Assembly (NCBI GenBank): GCA_947493745.1
Contig: CANLSM010000010.1
Location: forward strand, 1 to 64,000
DNA length: 64,000 nt
Origin: an uncultured Paracoccaceae bacterium
GTDB taxonomy: Bacteria > Pseudomonadota > Alphaproteobacteria > Rhodobacterales > Rhodobacteraceae
Direction: 5' to 3'
Part shown: one piece after another, positions 41,983 through 50,848 of the stretch
Layout of the letters: every line of letters begins with the position of its first letter
Position numbering within the stretch: position 1 is the stretch's first letter
The notes under the pieces: model-generated
What the model saw: only the letters and a program-made list of their open reading frames with translations
What the model was told of the DNA's origin: nothing
Databases searched by the model: none
Made by a program: the position numbers and the translations under genes

Positions 41983-42159
41983 ATGTACAAGCGCATTAAG
42001 GGTTTCGCGAAAGACGAGAACGGGGCGGTCACCGTCGACTGGATTGTGCTGACAGCATCAATCATGCTTCTGGGTGTGCTCACCCTGTCGCTGACCAATG
42101 GCGGTATTCAGACCCAGGCCGAGAAGGTGCGCGACGGCATCCTGGCGGCGGATGACTGA
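41983..42159 (+). CDS. Flp/pilin-like small membrane protein between pheS and pheT
   Basis: 58 residues from the ATG at 41983, preceded by GGAGAGG; the longer frame from 41914 lacks a ribosome site. N-terminal charged segment MYKRIKGFAKDENG followed by AVTVDWIVLTASIMLLGVLTL, a single hydrophobic helix. The G|AVTVD junction looks like a type IV (Flp) prepilin cleavage site with an acidic residue at +5. No other pilus genes are nearby. It is on the opposite strand to pheS and pheT. Confidence 0.75.
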   Translation: MYKRIKGFAKDENGAVTVDWIVLTASIMLLGVLTLSLTNGGIQTQAEKVRDGILAADD

Positions 42160-42192
42160 GCATCCGCCTTCATTCATCGCAATATCAGCGCC

Positions 42193-43275
42193 TTAACGGC
42201 TGATACCACCATGCAGCGTGGGCATATCAAGTGCTGCAAAACCGTAATGGCGCAGCCAGCGCAAATCTGAATCGAAGAACGCACGCAAATCGGGGATGCC
42301 GTATTTGAGCATGGCCAACCGATCAATTCCCATGCCGAATGCGAACCCCTGCCATTGCGAAGGATCGACGCCGGCTGCTTCCAGAACCTTGGGGTGAACC
42401 ATGCCGGAGCCCAGGATTTCCATCCAGTCGTCCCCCTCACCGATTTTCAGCTGACCACCGCTCCAGGAACAGCGGATATCAACCTCTGCAGAGGGCTCGG
42501 TGAACGGGAAATGTGAGGCTCGGAACCGCAATTCGATCCCGTCGATATCAAAGAAGGTCTTGCAGAATTCCTCCAGCGTCCATTTCAGGTTCGCCATCGA
42601 GATGTCCTTGTCAATCGCAAGGCCCTCGCACTGATGGAACATCGGTGTATGGGTCTGATCATAGTCGGCCCGGTAGACCCGGCCCGGCGCGATCACCCGG
42701 CAGGGCACACCATGGGTTTCCATGTAGCGGATCTGAACCGGAGACGTATGGGTCCGAAGCACATGCGGCGGACGATTGTCGCCCGTGTCACGATGCATGT
42801 AGAACGTATCATGCTCCTGGCGCGCCGGATGCTCGGGCGGAATGTTGAGTGCATCGAAATTGTAGTGGTCGCTCTCGATCTGCGGACCCTCGGCAACCGA
42901 ATAGCCCAGATCGGCAAAAATTGCCGTGATCTCCTCGGTCACCTGGGAGATCGGATGGATCGTTCCGCGTGCCTGCGGCCTTGGCGGCCGTGTCACGTCC
43001 AGCCATTCGTCCTTGAGCCGCTCGGAAAGCGCCGCATCCTCAAGGGCGGACTTGCGGGCAACAAGAGCGGAGGTCAATTCGGACTTGAGCGCGTTCAGTG
43101 CAGGACCGGCAACCTGACGCTCCTCCGGGGTCATCTTGCCAAGTTCGCGCATTTTGAGTGAAATTTCACCTTTTTTTCCCAGAGCCTCGACCCGCAGGGT
43201 CTCGACCGCCGTCTCGTCCGGCGCCTCTGCAATCTCATGCAGATAACGGGTTCTAAGCTGGTCAATCGCGTCCAT
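42193..43275 (-). CDS. pheS: Phenylalanyl-tRNA synthetase alpha subunit
   Basis: 360 residues from the ATG at 43275 (GGAAGG 6 bases upstream); the open frame up to 43782 runs through the neighbouring gene and is not coding. N-terminal coiled coil, then class II core: motif 2 with [14 protein letters not shown] and [20 protein letters not shown], motif 3 [22 protein letters not shown]. Charges tRNA-Phe together with PheT. Confidence 0.97.
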   Translation of the reverse strand: MDAIDQLRTRYLHEIAEAPDETAVETLRVEALGKKGEISLKMRELGKMTPEERQVAGPALNALKSELTSALVARKSALEDAALSERLKDEWLDVTRPPRPQARGTIHPISQVTEEITAIFADLGYSVAEGPQIESDHYNFDALNIPPEHPARQEHDTFYMHRDTGDNRPPHVLRTHTSPVQIRYMETHGVPCRVIAPGRVYRADYDQTHTPMFHQCEGLAIDKDISMANLKWTLEEFCKTFFDIDGIELRFRASHFPFTEPSAEVDIRCSWSGGQLKIGEGDDWMEILGSGMVHPKVLEAAGVDPSQWQGFAFGMGIDRLAMLKYGIPDLRAFFDSDLRWLRHYGFAALDMPTLHGGISR

Positions 43276-43413
43276 TTCGGCCTTCCGGAAGCTCGGTTCG
43301 TTGTTCGAAAAGGGCGTATCACACGGCGCTCCGATTGCAAGTCCGGGCGCGGTCATTAAGCTTGATTTAACCCTGACCTGACAAAGCAGATGCCGACCCG
43401 AGAAAGGCTGCTG

Positions 43414-44070
43414 ATGCTCATCGACACCCCGACCGAAACCGGTCTGACCAATATCTTCGAGGACGGCCCGCGCCGCGACACCCTGATCGCAACGCTGGCG
43501 GACGACGTCTTCGTCTTGCAGCGCGATGGCAAGACCGACACGGTTCGCGACTTCACTCCCGGTCAGGATCTCATCGATCTGAGCGATTTTCATGTAGGAT
43601 TTGATCAGGTCCAGATCAAACAGATCGCTCCCGGCGAGTTCGTATTCACCATCCGGGAAGAGCGCACGAAGATCATCTTTGATCAGCCCGAGGGCGACCC
43701 GGATACCTATCTCGACATCACCCCGGACATCGACAACTTCATCTTCAAGGACAATCTGGCCGAGGCACCGCTGCAGGTCCATCTCGACACCGATGGCGTT
43801 GACCGCCTGTTTGGCACGCCGTCACCCGATGTGTTCGTTTTGACGCCCGATGGCGTACGCGATGCGGTCAGGCTGTTTGAACTTGGCAAGGACCAGATCG
43901 ATCTCGCCGGATACAACACCAGTTTCGGCGAGATCAGCTTCATCGATCGCAAGCCGGGCCGGGTGGTGATCAATGTCCCCAATGGCGACGGTGTTGAGGC
44001 GGTGGTGGTCCATGACGGCTCGAAACTCTTTACCGCACAGCAGTTTACCGAGGACGACTTCATCTTCTGA
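43414..44070 (+). CDS. RTX/M10-like acidic repeat protein, probably secreted
   Basis: 218 residues from the ATG at 43414 (GAAAGG upstream). Very acidic. Two copies of a unit resembling the C-terminal part of RTX/serralysin beta rolls: [19 protein letters not shown] then [11 protein letters not shown], and later [19 protein letters not shown] then [12 protein letters not shown]. There is no N-terminal signal peptide. Type I secretion is plausible from the RTX-like fold, but no classical GGxGxD repeats are present and no secretion genes are nearby. Confidence 0.75.
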   Translation: MLIDTPTETGLTNIFEDGPRRDTLIATLADDVFVLQRDGKTDTVRDFTPGQDLIDLSDFHVGFDQVQIKQIAPGEFVFTIREERTKIIFDQPEGDPDTYLDITPDIDNFIFKDNLAEAPLQVHLDTDGVDRLFGTPSPDVFVLTPDGVRDAVRLFELGKDQIDLAGYNTSFGEISFIDRKPGRVVINVPNGDGVEAVVVHDGSKLFTAQQFTEDDFIF

Positions 44071-44137
44071 GGCGAAACAGCGCGGCATTCTGCCATGGGC
44101 GCACAGCACGACTTGATCACCGCGACTTATCCGGTCA

Positions 44138-45343
44138 ATGGTCGCCGCCATGACGCGGGAACTCAACATCGGGATCATTGGCTGTGGCATTGCCGGAATG
44201 GCGGCGGCCTGTCTTCTGCGTATCGACGGACATGACGTCACCATATTCGAGCGGTTCGAGACACCCAAGCCCGTTGGCTCAGGCCTCGTGATCCAGCCGG
44301 TCGGCCAGCAGGTGCTGGGCGAGATCGGTGTGCTCGACAGGGTGCTTGCTCTGGGCGCCCGGATTGACCGGATGCTTGGGCACACCATGTCGGACAAAAC
44401 GGTTCTGGATGTACCCTATGCCGCAGGTGGCGCGGACAGGTTTGGTCTGGCAATCCATCGCAGCGCCCTCTTCTCGGTCCTGCACACGGCGACGCGTCAG
44501 ATGGATGTGTCCATTCAGGGTGGGCTGACGGTCAAGGGCGCCGACAGCGCGGACGGGCTGATCCGTCTCGGCAATGACGAGGCAGCGGGTCCGTTCGATC
44601 TGATCATCGACGCCTCGGGCGCATCCTCACCCCTGACGCCGAAAACCAGCGGCTTTCTCAAATACGGCGCGCTCTGGGGAACCGTGGACTGGCCTCAGGA
44701 TCTGGCCCTGCCGGCCAATGAGTTGCGCCAGCGATACCACCGCGCGACCAACATGCTGGGCATCCTGCCGATCGGGCGTCTGCCGGGCAGTTCGACAGCG
44801 AAAGCCGCGATCTTCTGGAGCCTCCGCCAGAACGCGTTCGAGACATGGCGGCAGGCCCCCCTTGAGGTCTGGAAGGCCGAAGCGCTGGCCATGTGGCCGG
44901 AGTTCGGCAGTCTTCTGGATCAGATCCGCACCCATGATGACATGACAATGGCCCGCTATCGCCACGGCTCGCTATCTCGCAGCTTTGAGGGGCGGCTGGT
45001 TCATATCGGCGACGCGGCACACAGCGCATCCCCGCAGCTTGGGCAGGGCGCGAACATGGCGCTTCTCGACGCACTCGCGCTCGCACGGGCGGTCAGCGCC
45101 GGAGATGCCGATCTGGGCCTCGCGCGCTATCAGAAAAGCAGACGGCGGCATGTCGCGGTCTATCAGGCGATGAGTTGGGCCTTCACGCCGGTCTACCAGT
45201 CCGACAGCCTGATCCTGCCATGGCTGCGTGACCATGTGATTACACCTCTGACCAAGGTGCCGCCCGCGCCCTGGATCCTCGGCAAGATCGTTTGTGGAGA
45301 TCTGGTGCAGCCGATCCGGCGTCAGACGGGTTTGACCACGTAG
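44138..45343 (+). CDS. FAD-dependent monooxygenase (PHBH/UbiH type)
   Basis: 401 residues (ATG at 44150 is an alternative). FAD dinucleotide motif IGIIGCGIAGMAAACLLRIDG near 11-31, ERF at the end of the second strand, DG-like motif, and the second FAD motif VHIGDAAHSASPQLGQGANM near 290-310. A single-component flavin hydroxylase; substrate unknown. The last 22 bases overlap the convergent methyltransferase gene. Confidence 0.85.
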   Translation: MVAAMTRELNIGIIGCGIAGMAAACLLRIDGHDVTIFERFETPKPVGSGLVIQPVGQQVLGEIGVLDRVLALGARIDRMLGHTMSDKTVLDVPYAAGGADRFGLAIHRSALFSVLHTATRQMDVSIQGGLTVKGADSADGLIRLGNDEAAGPFDLIIDASGASSPLTPKTSGFLKYGALWGTVDWPQDLALPANELRQRYHRATNMLGILPIGRLPGSSTAKAAIFWSLRQNAFETWRQAPLEVWKAEALAMWPEFGSLLDQIRTHDDMTMARYRHGSLSRSFEGRLVHIGDAAHSASPQLGQGANMALLDALALARAVSAGDADLGLARYQKSRRRHVAVYQAMSWAFTPVYQSDSLILPWLRDHVITPLTKVPPAPWILGKIVCGDLVQPIRRQTGLTT

Positions 45344-46008
45344 GACGGAATGTAGTTGAAGCGGGTCTTTTCCAGAACCAGCCCGTTCTCCGCCAGAAAA
45401 TCATCCACGGCCTCGGTCTCTCCGGCCACTGTGCTGTAATCGTCAAAGACGATCAGACCGCCCGGCACAACCAGCGGGTAGAGGCGTTCCAGCGCAAAAA
45501 CAGTGGGCTCTTTCACATCCATGTCGAGATGCAGCAGGGCGATCCGCGTAGCCGGGTTGGCTTCGAGATATTGCGGCACCGTGTCAAAGACGTTGCCCTC
45601 CACAAGCTCGATATTCTCGAAGTTCTTGCGGCTCAGGATTGCGCTGAGTTCATCGCGTTTCAGACCGTCACCGCCGCCGGTTTCAAATCGGTCGATGAAC
45701 TTGGTGTCAGCGTCCAGCGATATCCCCTCGCGCGGGAACGTTCCGAACGCATCGAAGCCGATGATCTTCCTCGAAAAATCGTTCTCCAGCGCGTTTCGAA
45801 AGGTCCCGAAACGGATCAGCGACGTGCCCTTGTAAACCCCAAGCTCAACGACAGAGCCCGGCAGATCGACGATGGACTGATAAAGCTCGTAATGGGCCAG
45901 CAGCTTGTTCATCCGGGTTGGATGGCTGAACCAGTAATAGGCGTTCTCGTGGTCCCAGACATCCGCGCTCGAAAGCCCGCGGATCACATCCTCTTTGTCG
46001 CTCATCAT
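45322..46008 (-). CDS. TylF/MycF family SAM-dependent O-methyltransferase
   Basis: 228 residues (ATG at 46005 is an equally good start). SVVELGVYKGTSLIRFG near 52-68 is the SAM motif, KIIGFDAFGTFP carries the acidic adenosine contact, and ALLHLDMDVKEPT with VPGGLIVFDDYS holds the metal-binding aspartates of macrocin O-methyltransferases. Such enzymes methylate sugar hydroxyls of polysaccharides or natural products. No biosynthetic cluster is nearby, so the substrate is open. Confidence 0.85.
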   Translation of the reverse strand: MMSDKEDVIRGLSSADVWDHENAYYWFSHPTRMNKLLAHYELYQSIVDLPGSVVELGVYKGTSLIRFGTFRNALENDFSRKIIGFDAFGTFPREGISLDADTKFIDRFETGGGDGLKRDELSAILSRKNFENIELVEGNVFDTVPQYLEANPATRIALLHLDMDVKEPTVFALERLYPLVVPGGLIVFDDYSTVAGETEAVDDFLAENGLVLEKTRFNYIPSYVVKPV

Positions 46009-46139
46009 CCCTCACAAACCTAGCAAATGTCGTGGCCGGTCACAGGGCATCAGGTTGGTTCCTCCTTGACCCCCGGCCCCGCAGTGTTCCCACAAACCGG
46101 CACCCGCGCCAAGCGCTTAATGGGAAGGGAGTTGAGAGC

Positions 46140-46703
46140 CTATTTCACGCCCAAATAGGTCAGATCCGCGTAACGGATCGGGGTAAAGAACGCCAACTCG
46201 ACCCCGCCGAACGGCACCATGCCAAGCGCGGTCGAGTTCAGAACCGTCGCGTGGCTCATGTAAATCTTGTACTTGTTGACGATCGCGTTGCTCTTCGGGG
46301 TCAGCCCGATGGCTTCCTCGCTGTGGCAATATTGAAATACTTTCAGATACTTGGCCCCGAACTGATAGCCATGCCCCGCGTAACGATCTTCTGCGGCCAA
46401 AGCGGAAGCCATCAGCCCCACCTTGTTGAAAATCACATGCTCCTGAAGAAGCGAGGGATTTCGGGTGATCGTGTCGGTGAACTTGTCGCGGGCACGCGAG
46501 AAGAGCTCGGCCTCGCTGAAACCCGCGCAGTTGCATCCGAGCTTTCCTTCAGTCTTGTTCTTGCAGGCAATGAACCCTTCAAGCCCATCCTTATGGGTGC
46601 TGGCGAGATATTTCGGGATGAACCCGCCATGTTTCTTAAGCGTGGCCTGATCGCGGGCATCACCGCGATAGACGGCACGCACTTCGGATACGACATTGGA
46701 CAT
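46140..46703 (-). CDS. Divergent ADP-ribosyltransferase-like protein (enterotoxin A fold candidate)
   Basis: 187 residues; GAGG precedes the ATG. The N-terminus VYRGDARDQATLKKHGGFIP follows the cholera/heat-labile toxin A-chain pattern Y-R-x-D-x-R...L-K-x-x-G-G-x-x-P, placing R13 as the NAD-binding arginine. MASALAAEDRYAG (98-110) aligns in register with the toxin Ser-Thr-Ser strand, keeping S100, and GGVELAFFTPIRYADL aligns with the segment holding the catalytic glutamate, keeping E169; the first Glu of the E-x-E pair is Gly. There is no signal peptide. A Cys-bearing insert (C47, C57, C59) lies between the first two motifs. Fold assignment is by eye and needs testing. Confidence 0.55.
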   Translation of the reverse strand: MSNVVSEVRAVYRGDARDQATLKKHGGFIPKYLASTHKDGLEGFIACKNKTEGKLGCNCAGFSEAELFSRARDKFTDTITRNPSLLQEHVIFNKVGLMASALAAEDRYAGHGYQFGAKYLKVFQYCHSEEAIGLTPKSNAIVNKYKIYMSHATVLNSTALGMVPFGGVELAFFTPIRYADLTYLGVK

Positions 46704-46785
46704 CGGGGACCTCGTTACCTGGGACTTCTACTGGTCACCAATCTGGCGCGACCAGCACCTTGCCAACTGTAACGATTGCCACTTT

Positions 46786-47481
46786 CTAGCCGGAATATGT
46801 CTCGTCCAGAGCATAGCCCGAGGACCTTACGGTGCGGATCGGGTCGCTGTCGCCGCGCCGGTTCAGCGCCTTGCGAAGACGCCCCACATGAACGTCGACG
46901 GTGCGGATCTCTACATAGACGTCGGTACCCCAGACACGGTCGAGAAGCTGCTCGCGCGAGAAAACCCGCCCCGGGCGCTGCATCAGGACATCGAGCAGGC
47001 GAAACTCTGTCGGGCCGAGATGCACGTCCCGGTTGGCGCGGCGCACGCGACAGGTCTCGCGGTCGAGCGTGATGTCCGAGAAGGTCGCGACGTCCCCCGC
47101 AATCGTGGGTCTGGTCCGGCGCAGAACGGCACGCATCCGGGCCACCAGTTCAGACATTGAAAACGGCTTGGTGACGTAGTCATCAGCGCCCAGTTCCAGT
47201 CCGCGGATGCGGTCCTCTTCCTCGCCCCGGGCGGTCAGCATGATCACGGGGATGTCGCGGGTCGCGTTGCTGGCGCGCAGTTGGCGGCAGATCTCGACGC
47301 CCGAGATGTTGGGAAGCATCCAGTCCAGCAGGACCATGTCGGGCTTTTCCTCGTCGACCGCAAGCATGGCCTCTTCACCATCGGCCACGGCAGCAACCTC
47401 GAAGCCCTCCTTGCCCAGATTGTAGGTCAGAAGGTGGCTCAACGCTTCTTCGTCCTCGACGACCAGAACCTTTGCACACAT
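46786..47481 (-). CDS. phoB: Phosphate regulon response regulator PhoB
   Basis: 231 residues. Receiver domain with phospho-acceptor D53 (MVLLDWMLPNISG), acidic pocket near residues 10-12, and K in ADDYVTKPFS; C-terminal winged helix about 130-228 with LGPTEFRLLDVLMQRPGRVFSREQLLDRVWG and RTVDVHVGRLRKAL. Activated by PhoR under phosphate starvation. Last gene of the pho/pst operon, after phoU. Confidence 0.95.
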   Translation of the reverse strand: MCAKVLVVEDEEALSHLLTYNLGKEGFEVAAVADGEEAMLAVDEEKPDMVLLDWMLPNISGVEICRQLRASNATRDIPVIMLTARGEEEDRIRGLELGADDYVTKPFSMSELVARMRAVLRRTRPTIAGDVATFSDITLDRETCRVRRANRDVHLGPTEFRLLDVLMQRPGRVFSREQLLDRVWGTDVYVEIRTVDVHVGRLRKALNRRGDSDPIRTVRSSGYALDETYSG

Positions 47482-47502
47482 CAGACTTACCCCTTCTCAG
47501 GC

Positions 47503-48231
47503 TTATTCGTCCTCTAGGTCCAGGCCATGCGGCGCGCCCTTGGGACGGTCGTCCCCCAGGGGTTTGCCTTCCTGGATGTAGTAGACCATCTCGGAGATAT
47601 GCGTGGTGTGATCCCCGATCCGCTCTAGGTTCTTGCCGATGAAGAGCAGCTGCGACCCCATGCCGATGGTCCGGTTGTCCTCCATCATGTAGGTCACGAC
47701 CTCCCGAAAGAGCGCATTATACATCTCGTCGATCTCGATGTCCTTGCGCCACACGGCAACCGCACGGGCCGTATCGCGGGATGTATAGGCGTTCAGCACC
47801 TCGGAGAGCTGGTGCAGTGTCCGCTGACCCATCCGCACGATAGAATGGGTGATCTGGATCGGGCGTTTGCGGTCAAAGGTGAGCGCGCGTTTCGAGATGT
47901 TCTTGGCCAGATCGCCGATCCGCTCCAGCGTGGAGGATATCTTGAGGGCCGAAATCAGCACCCGCAGGTCCTGCGCCATGGGCTGACGCAGCGCGATACA
48001 GGTGGTGGTGAGCTCCTCGACCTCCATCTCAAGCGCATCGAGCTTCTCGTCGCGCTTGATCACGGCCTCCGCAAGGCTGGTGTCCCGCTTCTCGATGGCC
48101 TCAAGCGCCTGGCTGAGCAGTTCTTCTGCCAGCCCGCCCATCTCGGCAATTTTGGACTGAATGCCGATGAGATCATCATCGAAGGCCGATACAATATGCC
48201 GTCCCAATATGTTGTCCTCTGACTGGCTCAT
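47503..48231 (-). CDS. phoU: Phosphate transport system regulator PhoU
   Basis: 242 residues, all helical, two PhoU repeats. Metal-binding motif stretches [20 protein letters not shown] and [20 protein letters not shown]. It links PstSCAB activity to PhoR and prevents phosphate over-uptake. Overlaps pstB by ATGA. Confidence 0.95.
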   Translation of the reverse strand: MSQSEDNILGRHIVSAFDDDLIGIQSKIAEMGGLAEELLSQALEAIEKRDTSLAEAVIKRDEKLDALEMEVEELTTTCIALRQPMAQDLRVLISALKISSTLERIGDLAKNISKRALTFDRKRPIQITHSIVRMGQRTLHQLSEVLNAYTSRDTARAVAVWRKDIEIDEMYNALFREVVTYMMEDNRTIGMGSQLLFIGKNLERIGDHTTHISEMVYYIQEGKPLGDDRPKGAPHGLDLEDE

Positions 48232-49040
48232 CCGAAACGTCCCGTGATGTAATCCTGGGTGCGCTGATCCTCAGGGTTGGTGAAAATCTTCTGTGTGTCG
48301 CCGTATTCGACCAGATTGCCAAGGTGAAAGAACGCCGTCTTCTGACTTACCCGCGCGGCCTGCTGCATCGAGTGGGTCACGATTACCACCGAGAAGGAGG
48401 TGCGCAGATCGTCAATCAGTTCCTCGATCTTGGCTGTCGCAATCGGGTCGAGTGCAGAACACGGCTCGTCCATCAGCAGCACCTCGGGTGCCGTCGCAAT
48501 GGCGCGCGCGATGCAAAGCCGTTGCTGTTGCCCCCCTGACAGGCCCGTGCCCGGCTGATCGAGACGGTCCTTCGCCTCTTCCCAGATCGAGGCCTTGCGA
48601 AGCGACTTCTCGACAACCTCGTCAAGTTCCGCCTTGTCCCTTACCAGCCCGTGGATACGGGGGCCGTAGGCGACGTTGTCATAGATTGATTTCGGGAACG
48701 GATTGGGCTTCTGGAACACCATGCCGACACGGGCGCGCAGCTGCACCGGATCAATCGACCTGTCATAGATGTCATTGCCATCCATGCGGATATCGCCCGT
48801 CACACGGCAGATCGGGATGGTGTCGTTCATCCGGTTGAGACAGCGCAGGAATGTGGACTTGCCACATCCCGACGGGCCGATGAAGGAGGTCACGGTGTTG
48901 TCGAGGATATCGACATCCACCGCCTTGATCGCGTGCGTATCGGCGTAGAACACGTCGACGCCACGGGCTTCGATCTTGTTTTCGCGGACACCGAGGTCTT
49001 GCTCTGTCATCCTCATATTCGTCATGGGTTGATCCTTCAT
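48228..49040 (-). CDS. pstB: Phosphate ABC transporter ATP-binding protein PstB
   Basis: 270 residues from the ATG at 49040 (AGGA 8 bases upstream). Walker [44 protein letters not shown]-loop (PstB-specific), signature [16 protein letters not shown], Walker [13 protein letters not shown], switch [12 protein letters not shown]. Energises phosphate import. Confidence 0.96.
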   Translation of the reverse strand: MKDQPMTNMRMTEQDLGVRENKIEARGVDVFYADTHAIKAVDVDILDNTVTSFIGPSGCGKSTFLRCLNRMNDTIPICRVTGDIRMDGNDIYDRSIDPVQLRARVGMVFQKPNPFPKSIYDNVAYGPRIHGLVRDKAELDEVVEKSLRKASIWEEAKDRLDQPGTGLSGGQQQRLCIARAIATAPEVLLMDEPCSALDPIATAKIEELIDDLRTSFSVVIVTHSMQQAARVSQKTAFFHLGNLVEYGDTQKIFTNPEDQRTQDYITGRFG

Positions 49041-49049
49041 GGTCAAGTC

Positions 49050-50837
49050 CTACCAGCGGCGCTCAAAACGTTTGCGCAGGAAAACAGCCAGCGCATTCAT
49101 GATGACAAGAAACAGAAGCAATACACAGATTGCGGCGGCGGTACGGGCCTCAAAGGCACGTTCGGGAAAATCGGACCAGCGGAACACCTGCACCGGCAGA
49201 ACGGTGGCGCTGTCTGTGATGCCGGTCGGAATATCGACGATGAAGGCAACCATGCCGATCATGATCAGGGGGGCTGTCTCACCCAGCGCCTGCGCCATGC
49301 CGATGATGGTCCCGGTCAGGATGCCGGGCATCGCCAGCGGCAGCACATGGTGAAAGCTGGTCTGCAGGCGCGAGGCCCCAAGCCCAAGGGCGGCATCGCG
49401 GATTGAGGGAGGCACGGCACGGATCGCGGCCCTTGACGCGATGATGATCGTGGGCAGCGTCATCAGTGCCAGCACGATGCCACCTGCCAGTGGCGATGAT
49501 CGCGGCACGCCGAAGGTGCCCAGGAATACCGCCAGCCCAAGCAGGCCGAAAACAATGGACGGCACGGCGGCGAGGTTGTTGATATTCACCTCGACAAAAT
49601 CCGTCAGCCGGTTCTTCGGTGCAAATTCTTCAAGGTAGATCGCGGCCAGCACGCCGATCGGGAAGGCCAGCCCAAAGGTGACGAGCATCGTCCAGAAGGA
49701 TCCGACCGCCGCGCCCCAGATACCTGCCAGTTCAGGCTCCCTGCTGTCCCCGGCGGAGAAGAAGCGGGTGTTGAACACCGATTTGATCTGCCCGCGCTCA
49801 TTAAGCGCTTCGATCCAGATGATCTGCTGGTCAGAGATCTTGCGGGCGGTTTCCGGCAGATCGTGCAGGTAGAGCTTCCAGTCGCCGGGGGGGATTGCAT
49901 CCGCTGCCCCGATTGGCAGCACAACATCCGCCTTGCCGCCGGTCATCCCGATCTCGGTCATTTTCGCCCAGCCATCGCCGACGCGAATGATCACCGTCGG
50001 GCTGTTGTCGCTCAGCGCTTCGGTTCCGTCAGGCTCACCCGCCCGCCTCTCCAGATCCTCAGCCAGCCCGGCCAGGCGGTCCCGCTCGACGATGCGCGAT
50101 GCCGATTGTGCTTCGAGATCGGCCTTTGCGTCCGCATACTCGGTCCTCGTCGCGCGTGCCGCGAACACCTCGGCCCCGGTGTTCTGCAGGCGGGCCTGAC
50201 GCCGCAGGAGCACTGCCTGATCGAGAAGCTCCTCCTTCACCTCCGCGAGTGCGTTTGCAAAATCGTTCGAGTTGGTCCGTATCTCGGCCGTTTCACCATC
50301 ATCGGCCAGCACCACCGTCAGATCGCCCGAATGCGGCTGGGGACGAAGTTTTCCGAAGTCACCCTTGAGGTATAGATCGGTGACATCGGAGGCGAGAAAG
50401 GTCATGTCCATGGTCTGACCGATCAGGGATGGATCACTCATCACCTGCTCGCGCAGTTCAAATGCCGCGCCGGAGCTTGGAAGATCATAAAGCTCCCGCC
50501 TTGCGGAACGACCGGTTACGGTTGGAAAGACTTCCTTCAGAACGTCCTTCACGAACCCGCCAAAATTGGCCTTGCCGATCACCGAAGGATCGCCGGTTCC
50601 GTCCGGGTCGAGATCTTCGGCAGACAATGTCACGGGCAGCGTTATGTAGCTTTCGGTCATCGCGCGCGTCGCCTGCCCAACCACCGACGACATGAGCGTC
50701 AGCAACGCAATCCCCGCGACAAGGATCGCGGCAATGCCATAGGCCTTGAGCCGCAGCTCCGCCATCTTGCGCTTGCGCAGACGGGCCCTGGAAGCCTGAG
50801 ACCCGTGATGGGCGGAAAGGGTTGCCATATCGACCAT
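49050..50837 (-). CDS. pstA: Phosphate ABC transporter permease PstA with large periplasmic domain
   Basis: 595 residues from the ATG at 50837; a TTG at 50852 is inside the pstC stop region and lacks a ribosome site. One N-terminal helix (about 33-56), a DUF3333-like periplasmic domain from about 58 to 365, then the permease core with NLAAVPSIVFGLLGLAVFLG and the EAA-type loop RDAALGLGASRLQTSFHHVLPLAMPG. Rhodobacterales PstA proteins are longer than E. coli PstA (296), but about 80 residues here (roughly 192-270) form a predicted coiled coil rich in Ala, Glu, Arg and Asp that looks like an additional insert. Confidence 0.92.
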   Translation of the reverse strand: MVDMATLSAHHGSQASRARLRKRKMAELRLKAYGIAAILVAGIALLTLMSSVVGQATRAMTESYITLPVTLSAEDLDPDGTGDPSVIGKANFGGFVKDVLKEVFPTVTGRSARRELYDLPSSGAAFELREQVMSDPSLIGQTMDMTFLASDVTDLYLKGDFGKLRPQPHSGDLTVVLADDGETAEIRTNSNDFANALAEVKEELLDQAVLLRRQARLQNTGAEVFAARATRTEYADAKADLEAQSASRIVERDRLAGLAEDLERRAGEPDGTEALSDNSPTVIIRVGDGWAKMTEIGMTGGKADVVLPIGAADAIPPGDWKLYLHDLPETARKISDQQIIWIEALNERGQIKSVFNTRFFSAGDSREPELAGIWGAAVGSFWTMLVTFGLAFPIGVLAAIYLEEFAPKNRLTDFVEVNINNLAAVPSIVFGLLGLAVFLGTFGVPRSSPLAGGIVLALMTLPTIIIASRAAIRAVPPSIRDAALGLGASRLQTSFHHVLPLAMPGILTGTIIGMAQALGETAPLIMIGMVAFIVDIPTGITDSATVLPVQVFRWSDFPERAFEARTAAAICVLLLFLVIMNALAVFLRKRFERRW

Positions 50838-50848
50838 GACCGTCTCCC

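Noticed and set aside
43276-43782. N-terminal extension of pheS
   Set aside because: PheS sequence begins at the ATG at 43275, which has a good ribosome site; the extra frame runs antisense to the RTX-like gene.
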